Positions 21,329-29,802 of a stretch of DNA of 51,390 nt are shown here, piece by piece. The position numbers and the translations under genes are program-made. Source of the stretch: Gammaproteobacteria bacterium (GTDB taxonomy: Bacteria > Pseudomonadota > Gammaproteobacteria > Steroidobacterales > Woeseiaceae); NCBI GenBank assembly GCA_029863125.1, contig JAOTWB010000015.1, positions 1 through 51,390 of the forward strand, read 5' to 3'. Each line of letters starts with the position of its first letter. The first letter of the stretch is position 1. A model generated the notes under the pieces. The model was given only the letters and a program-made list of their open reading frames with translations, ran no database searches and was not told the origin of the DNA.

Positions 21329-23233
21329 ATGTCACTACTTCGTTTCGACGGAATCGGGCTGGAATTCGGCGACCAGGTCATACTGCGAGATGCTGAATTC
21401 TCGATCGACCCGGGCGAACGAATATGCTTGCTCGGCCGAAACGGTGCCGGCAAATCGACGACGCTGAAGCTCATCATGGGAACGCTCGAAGCTGACCGCG
21501 GTGAAATTATGAGGCGATCAGACCTGATCATCAGTCAGCTGGAGCAGACCTTGCCCGAAGCGATGGACCTGCCCGTCACAGACGTCATTCGTTCGGGGCT
21601 CACGCAGATCGAAGGTCTGCTCGCCGAATACGAGACCATGTCGAAACTCGAGCTTGACAAACATGGCCTGCGCGAGCTCGAGGCGCTGCATGCGAAAATC
21701 GACACGCACGATGGCTGGCACCTGGACCAGCGCGTCGAAACGACAATGACCGAGTTGAACCTGCCGGCCGGGAAGTCAATGCACGAGCTGTCGGGCGGAT
21801 GGCGGCGCCGCGTGGCACTTGCAAAGGCGCTGGTACAGAAACCCGATCTGCTGCTGCTCGACGAACCAACGAATCATCTCGATATTGCGACGATCAAGTG
21901 GCTGGAGGATCGCGTCTATGCCTATCCCGGTGCCGTTCTCTTCATCACTCACGATCGCGCTTTCCTGCAGCGTCTGGCAACGCGAATCGTCGAAATAGAC
22001 CGAGGCAAACTCACGAGCTGGCCGGGAGATTACGACAATTTCCTGGCCCGCAAAGAGAAAGTGCTGGAGGATGAGGCGACGGCCGAAGCGCGATTCGACA
22101 AGAAACTCGAGCAGGAAGAGGCGTGGATTCGACAAGGGATCAAGGCGCGGCGCACGCGTAACGAGGGCCGCGTCCGCATGCTGCAGAAGATGCGCGCAGA
22201 GCGACAAAGTCGCATCGCGAAGGAAGGCACGGCACGCATTCATATCGAGGAGGCAGAGCAATCCGGACGCAAGGTCATTCGCGCGCGAAATATCAGCTAC
22301 AGCTATGGCGATGAACAGCTCATCCGCGACTTTTCCATCAAGATCATGCGTGCTGACCGTATCGGCCTGATTGGCAACAACGGCGTCGGGAAAACAACCC
22401 TGTTGCGGCTGCTGATCGGTGAACTTCAGCCTCAGACCGGGACGGTTAAGCACGGCACCAACCTCGAGATCGGCTATTTCGACCAGCTGCGCGAGAACCT
22501 GGATCCCGAAAAATCGGTGGCCTACAATGTCGGCGAAGGCCGTACCTATATCACGCTCAACGGCAAGGAACGCCACATCGTCGGGTATCTCAGAGGTTTT
22601 CTTTTCACGCCGAAGCGCTCGATGACGCCAGTCAAGTCGCTCTCCGGCGGCGAGCGAAACCGGGTAATCCTCGCAAAACTCTTTACCCGCCCTGCGAACC
22701 TGCTGATTCTCGATGAACCGACAAACGACCTGGACATCGAGACGCTGGAAGTGCTGGAAAAAAAACTCTGCGAATACACGGGCACGCTAATCGTGGTCAG
22801 CCACGACCGCCGGTTTCTCGACAACGTCGTGACGAGCACGGTCGTTTTCGAGGATGGCGGCAATATCCAGGAATACGTGGGCGGCTACAGTGACTGGGTG
22901 CGCCAGGGCCACGAGCTTGCCGAGACCGACGGCCCGCTGGCAGTCGAACAAAGAAAAAGTGCCGCCGCCGAGCGGCGCAGAACCAGAAAGCCCTCCAAGC
23001 TCAGCTACAAGGATCAACGCGAACTCGACCGGCTACCGGCCGAGATCCAGGTAATCGAACAATCCATCGCAGAGCTGCAGCGGGTTGTCGCTGCACCTGA
23101 CTTCTACACCCAGGACAGCACGCTCGTGCAACAGAAACTGGGGGAACTCAATGAGGCAGAGGCGCGCCTGGAGCAACGCATCGAACGGTGGGGCGAGCTC
23201 GAAACCATGAAAGACTCGCTGCGGTCACAGTGA
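21329..23233 (+). CDS. uup: ABC-F family ATPase Uup
   Basis: Uup is a soluble ABC-F ATPase that acts on ribosomes or branched DNA; E. coli mutants show raised precise excision of transposons. The product has 634 aa with two ATPase domains (Walker A GRNGAGKST near residue 36 and GNNGVGKTT near 350), signatures LSGGWRRR and LSGGERNR, and Walker B LLLDEPTNHLD and LILDEPTNDLD. The linker motif WIRQGIKARRTRNEGRV and the EYVGGYSDW segment are specific to Uup. A C-terminal coiled-coil DNA-binding domain occupies about residues 555-630. AGGA lies 6 bases before the ATG. Confidence 0.95.
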   Translation: MSLLRFDGIGLEFGDQVILRDAEFSIDPGERICLLGRNGAGKSTTLKLIMGTLEADRGEIMRRSDLIISQLEQTLPEAMDLPVTDVIRSGLTQIEGLLAEYETMSKLELDKHGLRELEALHAKIDTHDGWHLDQRVETTMTELNLPAGKSMHELSGGWRRRVALAKALVQKPDLLLLDEPTNHLDIATIKWLEDRVYAYPGAVLFITHDRAFLQRLATRIVEIDRGKLTSWPGDYDNFLARKEKVLEDEATAEARFDKKLEQEEAWIRQGIKARRTRNEGRVRMLQKMRAERQSRIAKEGTARIHIEEAEQSGRKVIRARNISYSYGDEQLIRDFSIKIMRADRIGLIGNNGVGKTTLLRLLIGELQPQTGTVKHGTNLEIGYFDQLRENLDPEKSVAYNVGEGRTYITLNGKERHIVGYLRGFLFTPKRSMTPVKSLSGGERNRVILAKLFTRPANLLILDEPTNDLDIETLEVLEKKLCEYTGTLIVVSHDRRFLDNVVTSTVVFEDGGNIQEYVGGYSDWVRQGHELAETDGPLAVEQRKSAAAERRRTRKPSKLSYKDQRELDRLPAEIQVIEQSIAELQRVVAAPDFYTQDSTLVQQKLGELNEAEARLEQRIERWGELETMKDSLRSQ

Positions 23234-23255
23234 CAGCCGACCGCAGCGATGAGGC

Positions 23256-23642
23256 TCATAACAGCTGCAGGATAATCACGACCTGGCATAGCCAGCCGAC
23301 GGCAAACGAAAGTGTTCTTACCCACGGAATCGCGAGCGTGTAGGAAAGCAGGTGGACGACACGCGCCCAGAAGTAGACCTGGCACGCCAGAACGGTCGTT
23401 TCATTGCTTACACCAGCCGCATTCGCGATCAGTACGAGCGCCGCGAAGATCACGAGATTTTCGACGGCATTGTAGTGTGCCGCTTTCATCCTGGCTGCCC
23501 AGGCGGATAGTGGCTTGGGCTCATCGGGATACCCGACGGCATCGATCAAGCCACGAACCATAATCGTATTGATTATGTACGGCACCCACATGACGGCATT
23601 CAGCACCACGACCCAGGTCAAGCTGGTTAATTCGCTAGTCAT
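23256..23642 (-). CDS. MAPEG family membrane protein
   Basis: The product has 128 aa and four predicted helices. The MAPEG pattern is visible: RMKAAHYNAVENLVIFAALVL around residues 51-71 and a later FWARVVHLLSY helix. Family members are membrane-associated glutathione transferases or peroxidases and eicosanoid enzymes; bacterial members are mostly uncharacterised. AAAGGAG lies 8 bases before the ATG. Its end converges on uup with a 22-base gap that holds no terminator I can see. Confidence 0.9.
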   Translation of the reverse strand: MTSELTSLTWVVVLNAVMWVPYIINTIMVRGLIDAVGYPDEPKPLSAWAARMKAAHYNAVENLVIFAALVLIANAAGVSNETTVLACQVYFWARVVHLLSYTLAIPWVRTLSFAVGWLCQVVIILQLL

Positions 23643-23699
23643 TTATTTTTCTCCTTTGCGTTGCGAGGCGCACAGCTGTATTGCCGCGCTTTGCCGCGT

Positions 23700-24170
23700 T
23701 CAGTCGCCGACGAACGTCTGTGCGAAATAGCGATCGAACGCCCGGTGTACTATTTCAGGCGCAATCCCCATTGCTTCGACAGTCTTGTTGAACTGCTCCA
23801 TTTCAGAAATATTTCGGCGCCCATCCGCGGCTACGACCTTTAGCGCCATGAATGCAATATCTTCTTTTTCGCGATCCGATATCGTGGGTGCGAGACCCGT
23901 AAGCAAGTCAATGAGCGTCGGTTTATCGGCCATTTCCGACAACGCGCGCGTGATGAGCTCCAGCGACTCGGCGCCTTCCAGTTTAAAATGTTCCTCGATC
24001 AGGTCGATGATCTGCGATGACTCTTCGGGTTCGATTTTTCCGCTGCCACGGGCAATATGTATTAACAGCGCGGCAACGAGGAACTGCGAGTCGTAAATCT
24101 CGGTGCCTTCCGAGGTTTTGACAATCAATTTTGCGCCTTTCAGCGTCGAATCCAGAATCTCGCTACTCAT
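23700..24170 (-). CDS. TerB-family helical protein
   Basis: The product has 156 aa, all-helical and acidic. The sequence FLVAALLIHIARGSGKIEPEE, then IAFMALKVVAADGRRNISEME, gives the paired acidic helices typical of TerB/TerB-like domains linked to tellurite-resistance proteins. It stands alone without other ter genes, so tellurite resistance should not be assumed. It lies 7 bases after the DUF1801 gene and 57 bases before MAPEG. Confidence 0.8.
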   Translation of the reverse strand: MSSEILDSTLKGAKLIVKTSEGTEIYDSQFLVAALLIHIARGSGKIEPEESSQIIDLIEEHFKLEGAESLELITRALSEMADKPTLIDLLTGLAPTISDREKEDIAFMALKVVAADGRRNISEMEQFNKTVEAMGIAPEIVHRAFDRYFAQTFVGD

Positions 24171-24177
24171 GACAGTC

Positions 24178-24600
24178 TCATTTTGTTTCGTAATGCTTAC
24201 GCATATATCTGACTGACGCGGCGATCAAGCGCTTCAATACCTGCTCGTCGACGTCTGAAAGGCGCCTGATGTAGAGACATGATTTGCCAGTCTTGTATTT
24301 GCCCAGCCTGCTCATGAGCGCCTCAAAGTGCCTGAAACCGGGTATAACATACAGTGTCAGCGCCTGTTTGCGCGGCGAAAACCCGGTGATCATAAAGTCG
24401 CCTTCACGGCCGCTGGCATACTTGTAATGATACTCCCCGAAGCCGACGATATTAGCTCCCCACATTCTGGCGCGAGACCCGGTTGCGTCGCGCATGATGG
24501 CAGCCACTTTCCGGGCGTCGCGGCGCATCTGCTCGTCCTGGATGCCTTTTATAAAGGCTGTGACACTCTTTTTGGTAGGCTTTGTCTTGTTTCCGGCCAT
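24178..24600 (-). CDS. DUF1801 domain protein
   Basis: The product has 140 aa, starting at ATG 24600 (MAGNKTKPTKKSVTAFI). The DUF1801 fold (YdhG/CyaY-like) is recognisable from ARKVAAIMRDATGSRARMWG, then the aromatic GFGEYHYKYASGREGDF strand, ITGFSPRKQALTLYV and a late KTGKSCLYI strand. The function is unknown; relatives are small ligand- or metal-binding proteins. The open frame extends upstream into the end of upp, but only the part from 24600 fits the family. Confidence 0.85.
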   Translation of the reverse strand: MAGNKTKPTKKSVTAFIKGIQDEQMRRDARKVAAIMRDATGSRARMWGANIVGFGEYHYKYASGREGDFMITGFSPRKQALTLYVIPGFRHFEALMSRLGKYKTGKSCLYIRRLSDVDEQVLKRLIAASVRYMRKHYETK

Positions 24601-24611
24601 GCCTGGATATC

Positions 24612-25235
24612 CTAGTGCGAGGTCCCGAACAAACGATCGCCGGCGTCCCCCAATCCCGGCACGATGTACTTCTTTTCGTTCAGCTTTTCGTCGATGGCAG
24701 CGGCGTAGATAATTACGTCGGGATGCGCCGTCTCGACTAATCTGATTCCTTCCGGGCAAGTAACGATGCAAATTACGATGATGTTATCTGCGCCTTCCTC
24801 TTTTAAGCGATCGATGGCGGCGGCCGTTGATCCGCCGGTCGCCAGCATCGGGTCAATCACAATGCAGGTCCCACCGATAATCTGCGGCGGATAGCGTTCA
24901 TAATAGCTAACCGGCAACTTGGTCTTCTCGTCACGATACAGCCCGACGAACCCGACCCTTGCCGTTGGTACGAGCTCCAGAATGCCCTCCAGCATTCCAA
25001 TCCCCGCGCGCAAAATCGGTATCACGACAATATTCGTGTCAATTTTGCGACACGTTGCTTCCGCGACCGGCGTTTGAATCTTAACGGCTTTCGTCTTGAT
25101 ATTTTTCAGCGCCTCGTAGCAAATGAACTTGGTTATCTCTTTCGCAAGTTCGCGAAACCGCTTATGCCCGGTTTCGACATCGCGAATAATCGCCAGTTTG
25201 TGCTGCACGCAGGGATGATCGATCAACTCGGCCAC
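24612..25235 (-). CDS. upp: Uracil phosphoribosyltransferase
   Basis: Upp converts uracil and PRPP to UMP in pyrimidine salvage. The product has 207 aa, close to the 208 of E. coli. The PRPP loop is IDPMLATGGSTAAAI at about residues 129-143, and the uracil-binding region is near the C-terminus, YIVPGLGDAGDRLFGT. The N-terminal HPCVQHKLAIIRD matches the family. It is followed by DUF1801 after 11 bases. No uraA permease is adjacent. Confidence 0.97.
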   Translation of the reverse strand: MAELIDHPCVQHKLAIIRDVETGHKRFRELAKEITKFICYEALKNIKTKAVKIQTPVAEATCRKIDTNIVVIPILRAGIGMLEGILELVPTARVGFVGLYRDEKTKLPVSYYERYPPQIIGGTCIVIDPMLATGGSTAAAIDRLKEEGADNIIVICIVTCPEGIRLVETAHPDVIIYAAAIDEKLNEKKYIVPGLGDAGDRLFGTSH

Positions 25236-25238
25236 TAT

Positions 25239-25607
25239 TTATGCTCCGCTTTTGTCGTCGGCGTCTTCCGCCCATATAGCGTATTCGGTGCCAGCCGGAT
25301 CGACGAAATGAAACCGGCGGCCGCCCGGGAATGAAAAGATATCCTGAGTGATCGTGCCGCCGAAATCTTTCACTCTCTGCACGTCTCGCTCGAGGTTTTC
25401 ACTAAAAAATACAAGCAGCACGCCTGCTGATGGCGCGGGCTCCGCCGACTGACGAAATCCACCATCGAGGCGGCCATCGCTGAAGCTCATATACTCGTCG
25501 CCCCATTCCTGAAACGACCAGCCGAATAACGACGTAAAGAACTCCCGCGTCTTCTTGAGATCGGTGACAGGAATTTCGACGTAGTCAATTCTGTTCTCTG
25601 CTCTCAT
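25239..25607 (-). CDS. VOC (glyoxalase-like) family protein
   Basis: The product has 122 aa and one vicinal-oxygen-chelate unit. It shows the paired beta-alpha-beta-beta-beta pattern: RIDYVEIPVTDLKKTREFFTS at the N-terminus, then FVDPAGTEYAIWA at the end. The likely metal ligands are limited here (a central E/D and the final E), so catalytic activity is uncertain; many relatives bind rather than convert ligands. It is 3 bases upstream of upp in the same direction. Confidence 0.88.
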   Translation of the reverse strand: MRAENRIDYVEIPVTDLKKTREFFTSLFGWSFQEWGDEYMSFSDGRLDGGFRQSAEPAPSAGVLLVFFSENLERDVQRVKDFGGTITQDIFSFPGGRRFHFVDPAGTEYAIWAEDADDKSGA

Positions 25608-25625
25608 AACCGCCTCCCCGAGCCG

Positions 25626-26021
25626 CTATGGCTGTTTGAGCCTCAATAAAGGCCGCTCGGCATCAACAAACACGGTACCAAACTCACCGCTGATTTCGTA
25701 ATGAGCATCGGACAGTCGACTCAAGTCCGTCAGCGCTCCGATGCCGAAATTACCTGCAATATCAGCAAGTTCTTCTTCCGATCCGCCGTTCGGACGCAGC
25801 GACTCACAGTAGGGAAACTCGATGTATGCCGGCCGAATACAGGCCTTTTCAGCCGGGCGTGGCTTCTCATAAAACGGGTGTTCCGGCATCAAGTAGAGAT
25901 CGACGTCGATGACCAGGCTGCCCGACTCTACGTGCCATGACAGCACGAAAGAGCGCGTCAGATCGACAGCAGCGAACTCGCGCAGGTCTCGCCATCCAAT
26001 GATTTCGTCAGTGTCACTCAT
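25626..26021 (-). CDS. Conserved hypothetical protein
   Basis: The product has 131 aa and is acidic and soluble, with no signal peptide. A beta-rich N-terminal half (RSFVLSWHVESGSLVIDVDL) is followed by a proline-rich stretch HPFYEKPRPAEKACIRP and a C-terminal half with GEFGTVFVDAERPLL. I do not recognise the family. It lies between the VIT-like gene (3-base gap) and the VOC gene (18-base gap) and is probably cotranscribed with both. Codon use matches its neighbours. Confidence 0.75.
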   Translation of the reverse strand: MSDTDEIIGWRDLREFAAVDLTRSFVLSWHVESGSLVIDVDLYLMPEHPFYEKPRPAEKACIRPAYIEFPYCESLRPNGGSEEELADIAGNFGIGALTDLSRLSDAHYEISGEFGTVFVDAERPLLRLKQP

Positions 26022-26024
26022 CAG

Positions 26025-26513
26025 CTACCCGAACGTCGCCCCAACCCACACGCCGATGTAATGGGAAAAAATCACGACCAGCATCGCGATGCCAACATGT
26101 TCTGCAATAATTGCGAGTGGTGGCTCATCCTGTGAGCGTGCCAGAAAATAGCTCAGTACGATAATGACCAGCATCGCCCAGATGACCGAGGCCAGGACGG
26201 CCGTCGCGAGCGGCAGCAGCAACAGCGGTACCGCGAAACTGATCGAGAACGCGAATTTTGTGAGGAAGGTCATGATAGTTGCCGACCAGACGTGGTCATG
26301 CGTCGTACTCGGATCGGCCTCCTCGGCCAGGTGAATGCCCAGCGCATCCGACATCGCATCGGCGACGGCGATGACGAGAATGCCGCCCAGGACCGCTATT
26401 ACGGACTTCGTGCCGGAATTGAGGCCGACGATGAGACCGATTGTTGTAATAACACCGGAGGTTGCACCAAAAAAGAGACCCGTTCGGGCACCATCGCTCC
26501 TGAAAAACTTCAT
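26025..26513 (-). CDS. VIT/CCC1-like membrane protein
   Basis: The product has 162 aa and about five hydrophobic segments. The segment GATSGVITTIGLIVGLNSGT at residues 16-35 and the VADAMSDALGIHLAEEAD helix resemble vacuolar iron transporter (VIT/CCC1) proteins, which have a conserved glycine-rich first helix and acidic residues after helix 2. It is shorter than the usual 220-240 residues and lacks an obvious cytosolic metal-binding domain, so iron transport is unproven. The start is the ATG at 26513. Confidence 0.7.
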   Translation of the reverse strand: MKFFRSDGARTGLFFGATSGVITTIGLIVGLNSGTKSVIAVLGGILVIAVADAMSDALGIHLAEEADPSTTHDHVWSATIMTFLTKFAFSISFAVPLLLLPLATAVLASVIWAMLVIIVLSYFLARSQDEPPLAIIAEHVGIAMLVVIFSHYIGVWVGATFG

Positions 26514-26527
26514 GCCTCTCCCGCCGG

Positions 26528-27043
26528 TCAGTCCAGTTTCATGCTGTACAGGCTGATTTCGTTTTCCTCGCCGGGCATTGTAATGCCTCTTTCGAAACTC
26601 ATGCCAAGTTTTTCAAGCAATCCAATGGACGCGACGTTTTCAGGAGACACAATTGCCGTCAATCGCCGAAGACCCAGATCCGCACGCGCGTGGGCGATTA
26701 CTGCATGCGCTGCCTCAGCAGCAAATCCTTTGCCACGATAGTCGGGAAGTAGAGCAAAACCGATGTCCGGGTCATCCAGGTTGTCGCGTCGGAACAGGCC
26801 ACAGATGCCGATTGGCGTTCGCTCTTTTTTGAGTGACAGGCAGTAAGGCCCATAACCATGGTCCTCGTATAGCTTGAGCGGGCCCTCTTTCAACGCGGTC
26901 TCTGCCTCGGCAACCGTCCGCATGCCGCGATCACCAACATGACGTATGAACGCCGGATCATTCCAGACGGCCAGCATCAGGCCGGCATCATTCAACCTGA
27001 GCCGATAAAGCGCGAGCCGCTCGGTCTCGAGATGCCAGTCCGT
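26528..27043 (-). CDS. GNAT-family N-acetyltransferase with a non-canonical start
   Basis: The GNAT fold is clear: the acetyl-CoA loop IGFALLPDYRGKGFAAEAA is preceded by LSLKKERTPIGICGLF and followed by the LRRLTAIVSPENVASIGLLEKLGM motif. Relatives acetylate amines or ribosomal-protein N-termini (RimJ/L type). The first standard start in frame is TTG 26995, but it would remove the usual first strand, LETERLALYRLRL, which is encoded upstream in frame. No ATG, GTG or TTG exists there. An ACG at 27043 has AGGA about 6 bases before it and is proposed as the start. Without it the gene would begin at 26995. Confidence 0.8.
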   Translation of the reverse strand, partial: TDWHLETERLALYRLRLNDAGLMLAVWNDPAFIRHVGDRGMRTVAEAETALKEGPLKLYEDHGYGPYCLSLKKERTPIGICGLFRRDNLDDPDIGFALLPDYRGKGFAAEAAHAVIAHARADLGLRRLTAIVSPENVASIGLLEKLGMSFERGITMPGEENEISLYSMKLD

Positions 27044-27054
27044 TGTTTTCCTGT

Positions 27055-27444
27055 TCAGTGCCAGGCGCCGAGAATCAGGCCATAGAGCACAAACTGCCCG
27101 GTGTGATACCCGCCGTCAATAAACAGCGCCGCCAATGGGCGGTTCGCGAACTGATAGTTGATGCCAAAGCTCATGCCGACAAAACCGAGCCCTACCACAA
27201 GCCCCGCTTTCCAGGATTCCGACAGCACCGGCTCGGGCCCCAGCAGCATCGCGAAGACATAGGCCGCAACGAATGCAAAAACAAAGCTCAAACCGAAGAC
27301 TTTCGCGGGATGGCCATTATCTTCTTCGGTGCGGCCCATCGCGTTATTCCAGGGCTTTAGAAACAGCAGGGGCGAATACCACAGGCCGCCCAATAAGAAA
27401 CTGGATGCGGCTGCGACGATTACAGCCCAGATATTGATGTCCAT
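27055..27444 (-). CDS. DUF1761 family membrane protein
   Basis: The product has 129 aa and four hydrophobic segments. The family pattern is visible at the N-terminus, AAASSFLLGGLWYSPLLF, with GGLWYSP following the first helix, and at the C-terminus, where GGYHTGQFVLYGLILGAW forms the last helix. DUF1761 proteins are small membrane proteins of unknown function. The stop is 11 bases before the proposed ACG start of the GNAT gene. Confidence 0.88.
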   Translation of the reverse strand: MDINIWAVIVAAASSFLLGGLWYSPLLFLKPWNNAMGRTEEDNGHPAKVFGLSFVFAFVAAYVFAMLLGPEPVLSESWKAGLVVGLGFVGMSFGINYQFANRPLAALFIDGGYHTGQFVLYGLILGAWH

Positions 27445-27477
27445 CTTTTTTCTCCTTCTTCTTTGTATTTCCTCTTC

Positions 27478-28098
27478 TCAAGATCCCGCTTGCCACCACG
27501 AATAGAGGAATTGCTGGGCCGAGCCCATTGGTGTTTCATGCTCATTGAGTTCATGACTGCGCAAATCGAACCGGTCGCCGACCAGCTCCTGCAGATCCTC
27601 GATACCGTAGCGTTGAACGTCCAGCCCGCTGCACCGTTTCGGGCCCTGCGGCCCGAACGTCGCCAGCACGAGGTGTCCCCCCGGCAGCAAAGCGCGGCAA
27701 ACTACGTTGACGTACTTATCTCGATCGGATGATTCAGTCAGAAAATGGAATACGGCACGGTCGTGCCACAGGGCGTATTGCCGCGGCGGCTCGAATTCAG
27801 TGACATCCGATTCGATCCAGTTTACGGCTTCGGCAGAATCTCCGAGCCGGGCACGCGATCGTTCAAGCGCCTTGCCGGAAATATCCAGCACACTGATGTC
27901 CGTGTAACCGTCTTTCAGAAGATTATCTACGAGCGTCGAAGCGCCGCCGCCTGCATCGAGGATCGGTTCATCCTTGGCTATACCCGTCGCCCGTATGAGT
28001 TGCAGGGATTTTTCGGGAACCGGCTGGTACCAGGACACCTGGGTCGGCTTCTTTTCAGCATACACACGCTGCCAATGGGTTTTTATGCTCTTGCTCAC
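27478..28098 (-). CDS. Class I SAM-dependent methyltransferase
   Basis: The product has 206 aa. Motif I is PILDAGGGASTLV near residue 47, with an acidic end to strand 2 at VLDISGKAL and motif post-I WIESDVTEF. FGPQGPKRCSGLDVQRY near the C-terminus resembles thiopurine- or tellurite-type methyltransferases of small substrates, but the substrate is unknown. GTG 28098 is chosen because GGAG lies 6 bases before it and the upstream MFS stop is at 28112; the longer open frame to 28182 overlaps that gene and is rejected. Confidence 0.87.
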   Translation of the reverse strand: MSKSIKTHWQRVYAEKKPTQVSWYQPVPEKSLQLIRATGIAKDEPILDAGGGASTLVDNLLKDGYTDISVLDISGKALERSRARLGDSAEAVNWIESDVTEFEPPRQYALWHDRAVFHFLTESSDRDKYVNVVCRALLPGGHLVLATFGPQGPKRCSGLDVQRYGIEDLQELVGDRFDLRSHELNEHETPMGSAQQFLYSWWQAGS

Positions 28099-28111
28099 GG
28101 TAACTCCGAGA

Positions 28112-29404
28112 CTATTTTCTTCCGGACCACAGGTCATCACGAACATAACGAGCGGCATTGAAGTAAAAGCCGGCGCCGACAAACGCGGCGAGCGCCGTAC
28201 TCATGATCGCCCAACGTATCGAATTGATACCGAGCGACGGCATCAGCGCATCGCTTATCGCACCCACGGTCAGCGGGCCTAGACCGAGCCCGATGATATT
28301 CAGCACGAAAAACAATACCGACGACGATAACGCCCGATATCTCGGCCCGACGAGCGCATGCGCAGTAGCAATCGTAGGCCCAAGGAACATAGCCCCGCAA
28401 AGCGCCACCAGGACATAAATGCTCCACATCACGTACTGGTCGCCGCTCAGCATCATCGGCAGCAGCAGCAGACCGGCTGCAAATGTACTGATACCCGCGA
28501 CCCAGTAAGACCAACGGTCATCCCGTTTGCCGAGATGGTCGCTCAGATACCCACCCGCGTATGCACCGGTGCCGCCGGCCAGGCCCGCAATTAAGGCCAG
28601 CCAGGTACCGACGAGGCCCACGGGGACGTCATAAATCCGAATGGCGAAAGACGGCATAAAATTCAACGAGCCGTAGCCAACAAACGCGTTGAATCCGGCG
28701 CCAAAAGCCGCGTATCGAAAGCTGCGCAGCGCCCACAGTCGTTTCAGGTCGGCAACGAGGTGACCTTCAGGAACGTCGCTATGGTCGCCGGCATCCATCT
28801 GGCCACGCGGGGGCTCCCGCAGCGTCAGTTTTACGACAACTGCCATAAGGATTCCGGGCAAGCCCACGACAAAAAACGCGACGCGCCAACCGAAAAACTG
28901 GTTGATCCAGCCGCCCAGCAGGAATCCGACCAGAATGCCAATGTAGATTCCGATCGAATACACGGACAGCGCCCGACCGCGCTGCCCGTGCGGGAAATAA
29001 TCTGAAATGATGGAATGAGACGGCGGGCTTGCGCCGGCTTCACCTACGCCGACACCTATTCTCGCCGCCAGCAAATGCATGTAGCTTGCTGCCAGGCCGC
29101 TAATCGCCGTCATTGCGCTCCAAACAGCGATCGAGATCGAAACAATGTTGACACGGTTGTATCGGTCCGCCCAGCGGGCAATCGGAATGCCACAGACGAC
29201 GTAGAAAACTGCAAACGTAAATCCGGACAACAGACCGAGCTGTTTATCGCTAAGGCCGAGCTCAGCTTTTATCGACTCCTGCAAAATAACAAGAATCTGC
29301 CGATCGATGAAATTGAAGATGTATACGACCATCAATAACAGCAGCACGTAATTGCGATAGCTCTTGGAAGTCTGCACCGTTTTCCTTTTGCTGATGGTCG
29401 TCAA
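28112..29404 (-). CDS. MFS transporter, Spinster-like
   Basis: The product has 430 aa and 12 predicted helices. Helix 1 and its loop, FIDRQILVILQESIKAELGLSD, the motif A-like IARWADRYNR and GVGVGEAGASPPSHSIISDYF match Spinster-like MFS carriers, which often move lipids, sphingoid bases or drugs. The substrate is not predictable. A weak promoter candidate, TATAGT with an upstream TTGCTG, lies in the spacer just upstream of the start, but its 15-base spacing is short. The methyltransferase follows after 13 bases. Confidence 0.9.
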   Translation of the reverse strand: MTTISKRKTVQTSKSYRNYVLLLLMVVYIFNFIDRQILVILQESIKAELGLSDKQLGLLSGFTFAVFYVVCGIPIARWADRYNRVNIVSISIAVWSAMTAISGLAASYMHLLAARIGVGVGEAGASPPSHSIISDYFPHGQRGRALSVYSIGIYIGILVGFLLGGWINQFFGWRVAFFVVGLPGILMAVVVKLTLREPPRGQMDAGDHSDVPEGHLVADLKRLWALRSFRYAAFGAGFNAFVGYGSLNFMPSFAIRIYDVPVGLVGTWLALIAGLAGGTGAYAGGYLSDHLGKRDDRWSYWVAGISTFAAGLLLLPMMLSGDQYVMWSIYVLVALCGAMFLGPTIATAHALVGPRYRALSSSVLFFVLNIIGLGLGPLTVGAISDALMPSLGINSIRWAIMSTALAAFVGAGFYFNAARYVRDDLWSGRK

Positions 29405-29462
29405 AAATCAGCTTACTATACGCGGATACAGCCGGCAGCAATCATGCTGACCGCGGCTGTGT

Positions 29463-29795
29463 TCAGGAATTCATCGCTCTTGCCAGCTTCTTTTTTGCGG
29501 CGGCAAGCGTGCTCTTTGATACGCCACCGGCCTTTTCCACATTCCGGAACTCAGCCAGAGCCAGCGCCACGTCTGTTCCCTGCAGCCATTCCACTATTGT
29601 CGAAACCCGATTCGCGTTATCGCTGACAATGGCCTTGGCGTCGCCGTCGAGGATCGCTATTCGATGCTTGCAGAAGTTTCCGAACTGCCCGGCCGGACAC
29701 GTGCACAATGCGGTAAGGCTGTCATCGTCTTTGATAAACGTGACCTCATAAGGGTCCGCGGCCGAACCTTTAACAAGAAAAGAGAGTTCGTCCAA
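29463..29795 (-). CDS. Small SWIM-type zinc-finger protein
   Basis: The product has about 110 aa. The SWIM motif CxCx8CxH is complete in CTCPAGQFGNFCKH near residue 40, within a beta-rich context (EVTFIKDDDSLTALC); the C-terminal half is helical and lysine-rich (STLAAAKKKLARAM). SWIM domains bind DNA or protein partners; no function is known for this stand-alone form. The start is inferred as TTG 29795, with GAGG 5 bases before it and 7 bases after the DUF3291 stop. An ATG at 29858 is in frame but would overlap that gene by 56 bases without a ribosome site. Confidence 0.75.
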   Translation of the reverse strand: MDELSFLVKGSAADPYEVTFIKDDDSLTALCTCPAGQFGNFCKHRIAILDGDAKAIVSDNANRVSTIVEWLQGTDVALALAEFRNVEKAGGVSKSTLAAAKKKLARAMNS

Positions 29796-29802
29796 GTCTG
29801 CC

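Noticed and set aside
23700-24170. Tellurite-resistance operon
   Set aside because: Only a TerB-like domain is present; no terA, terC, terD or terZ nearby.
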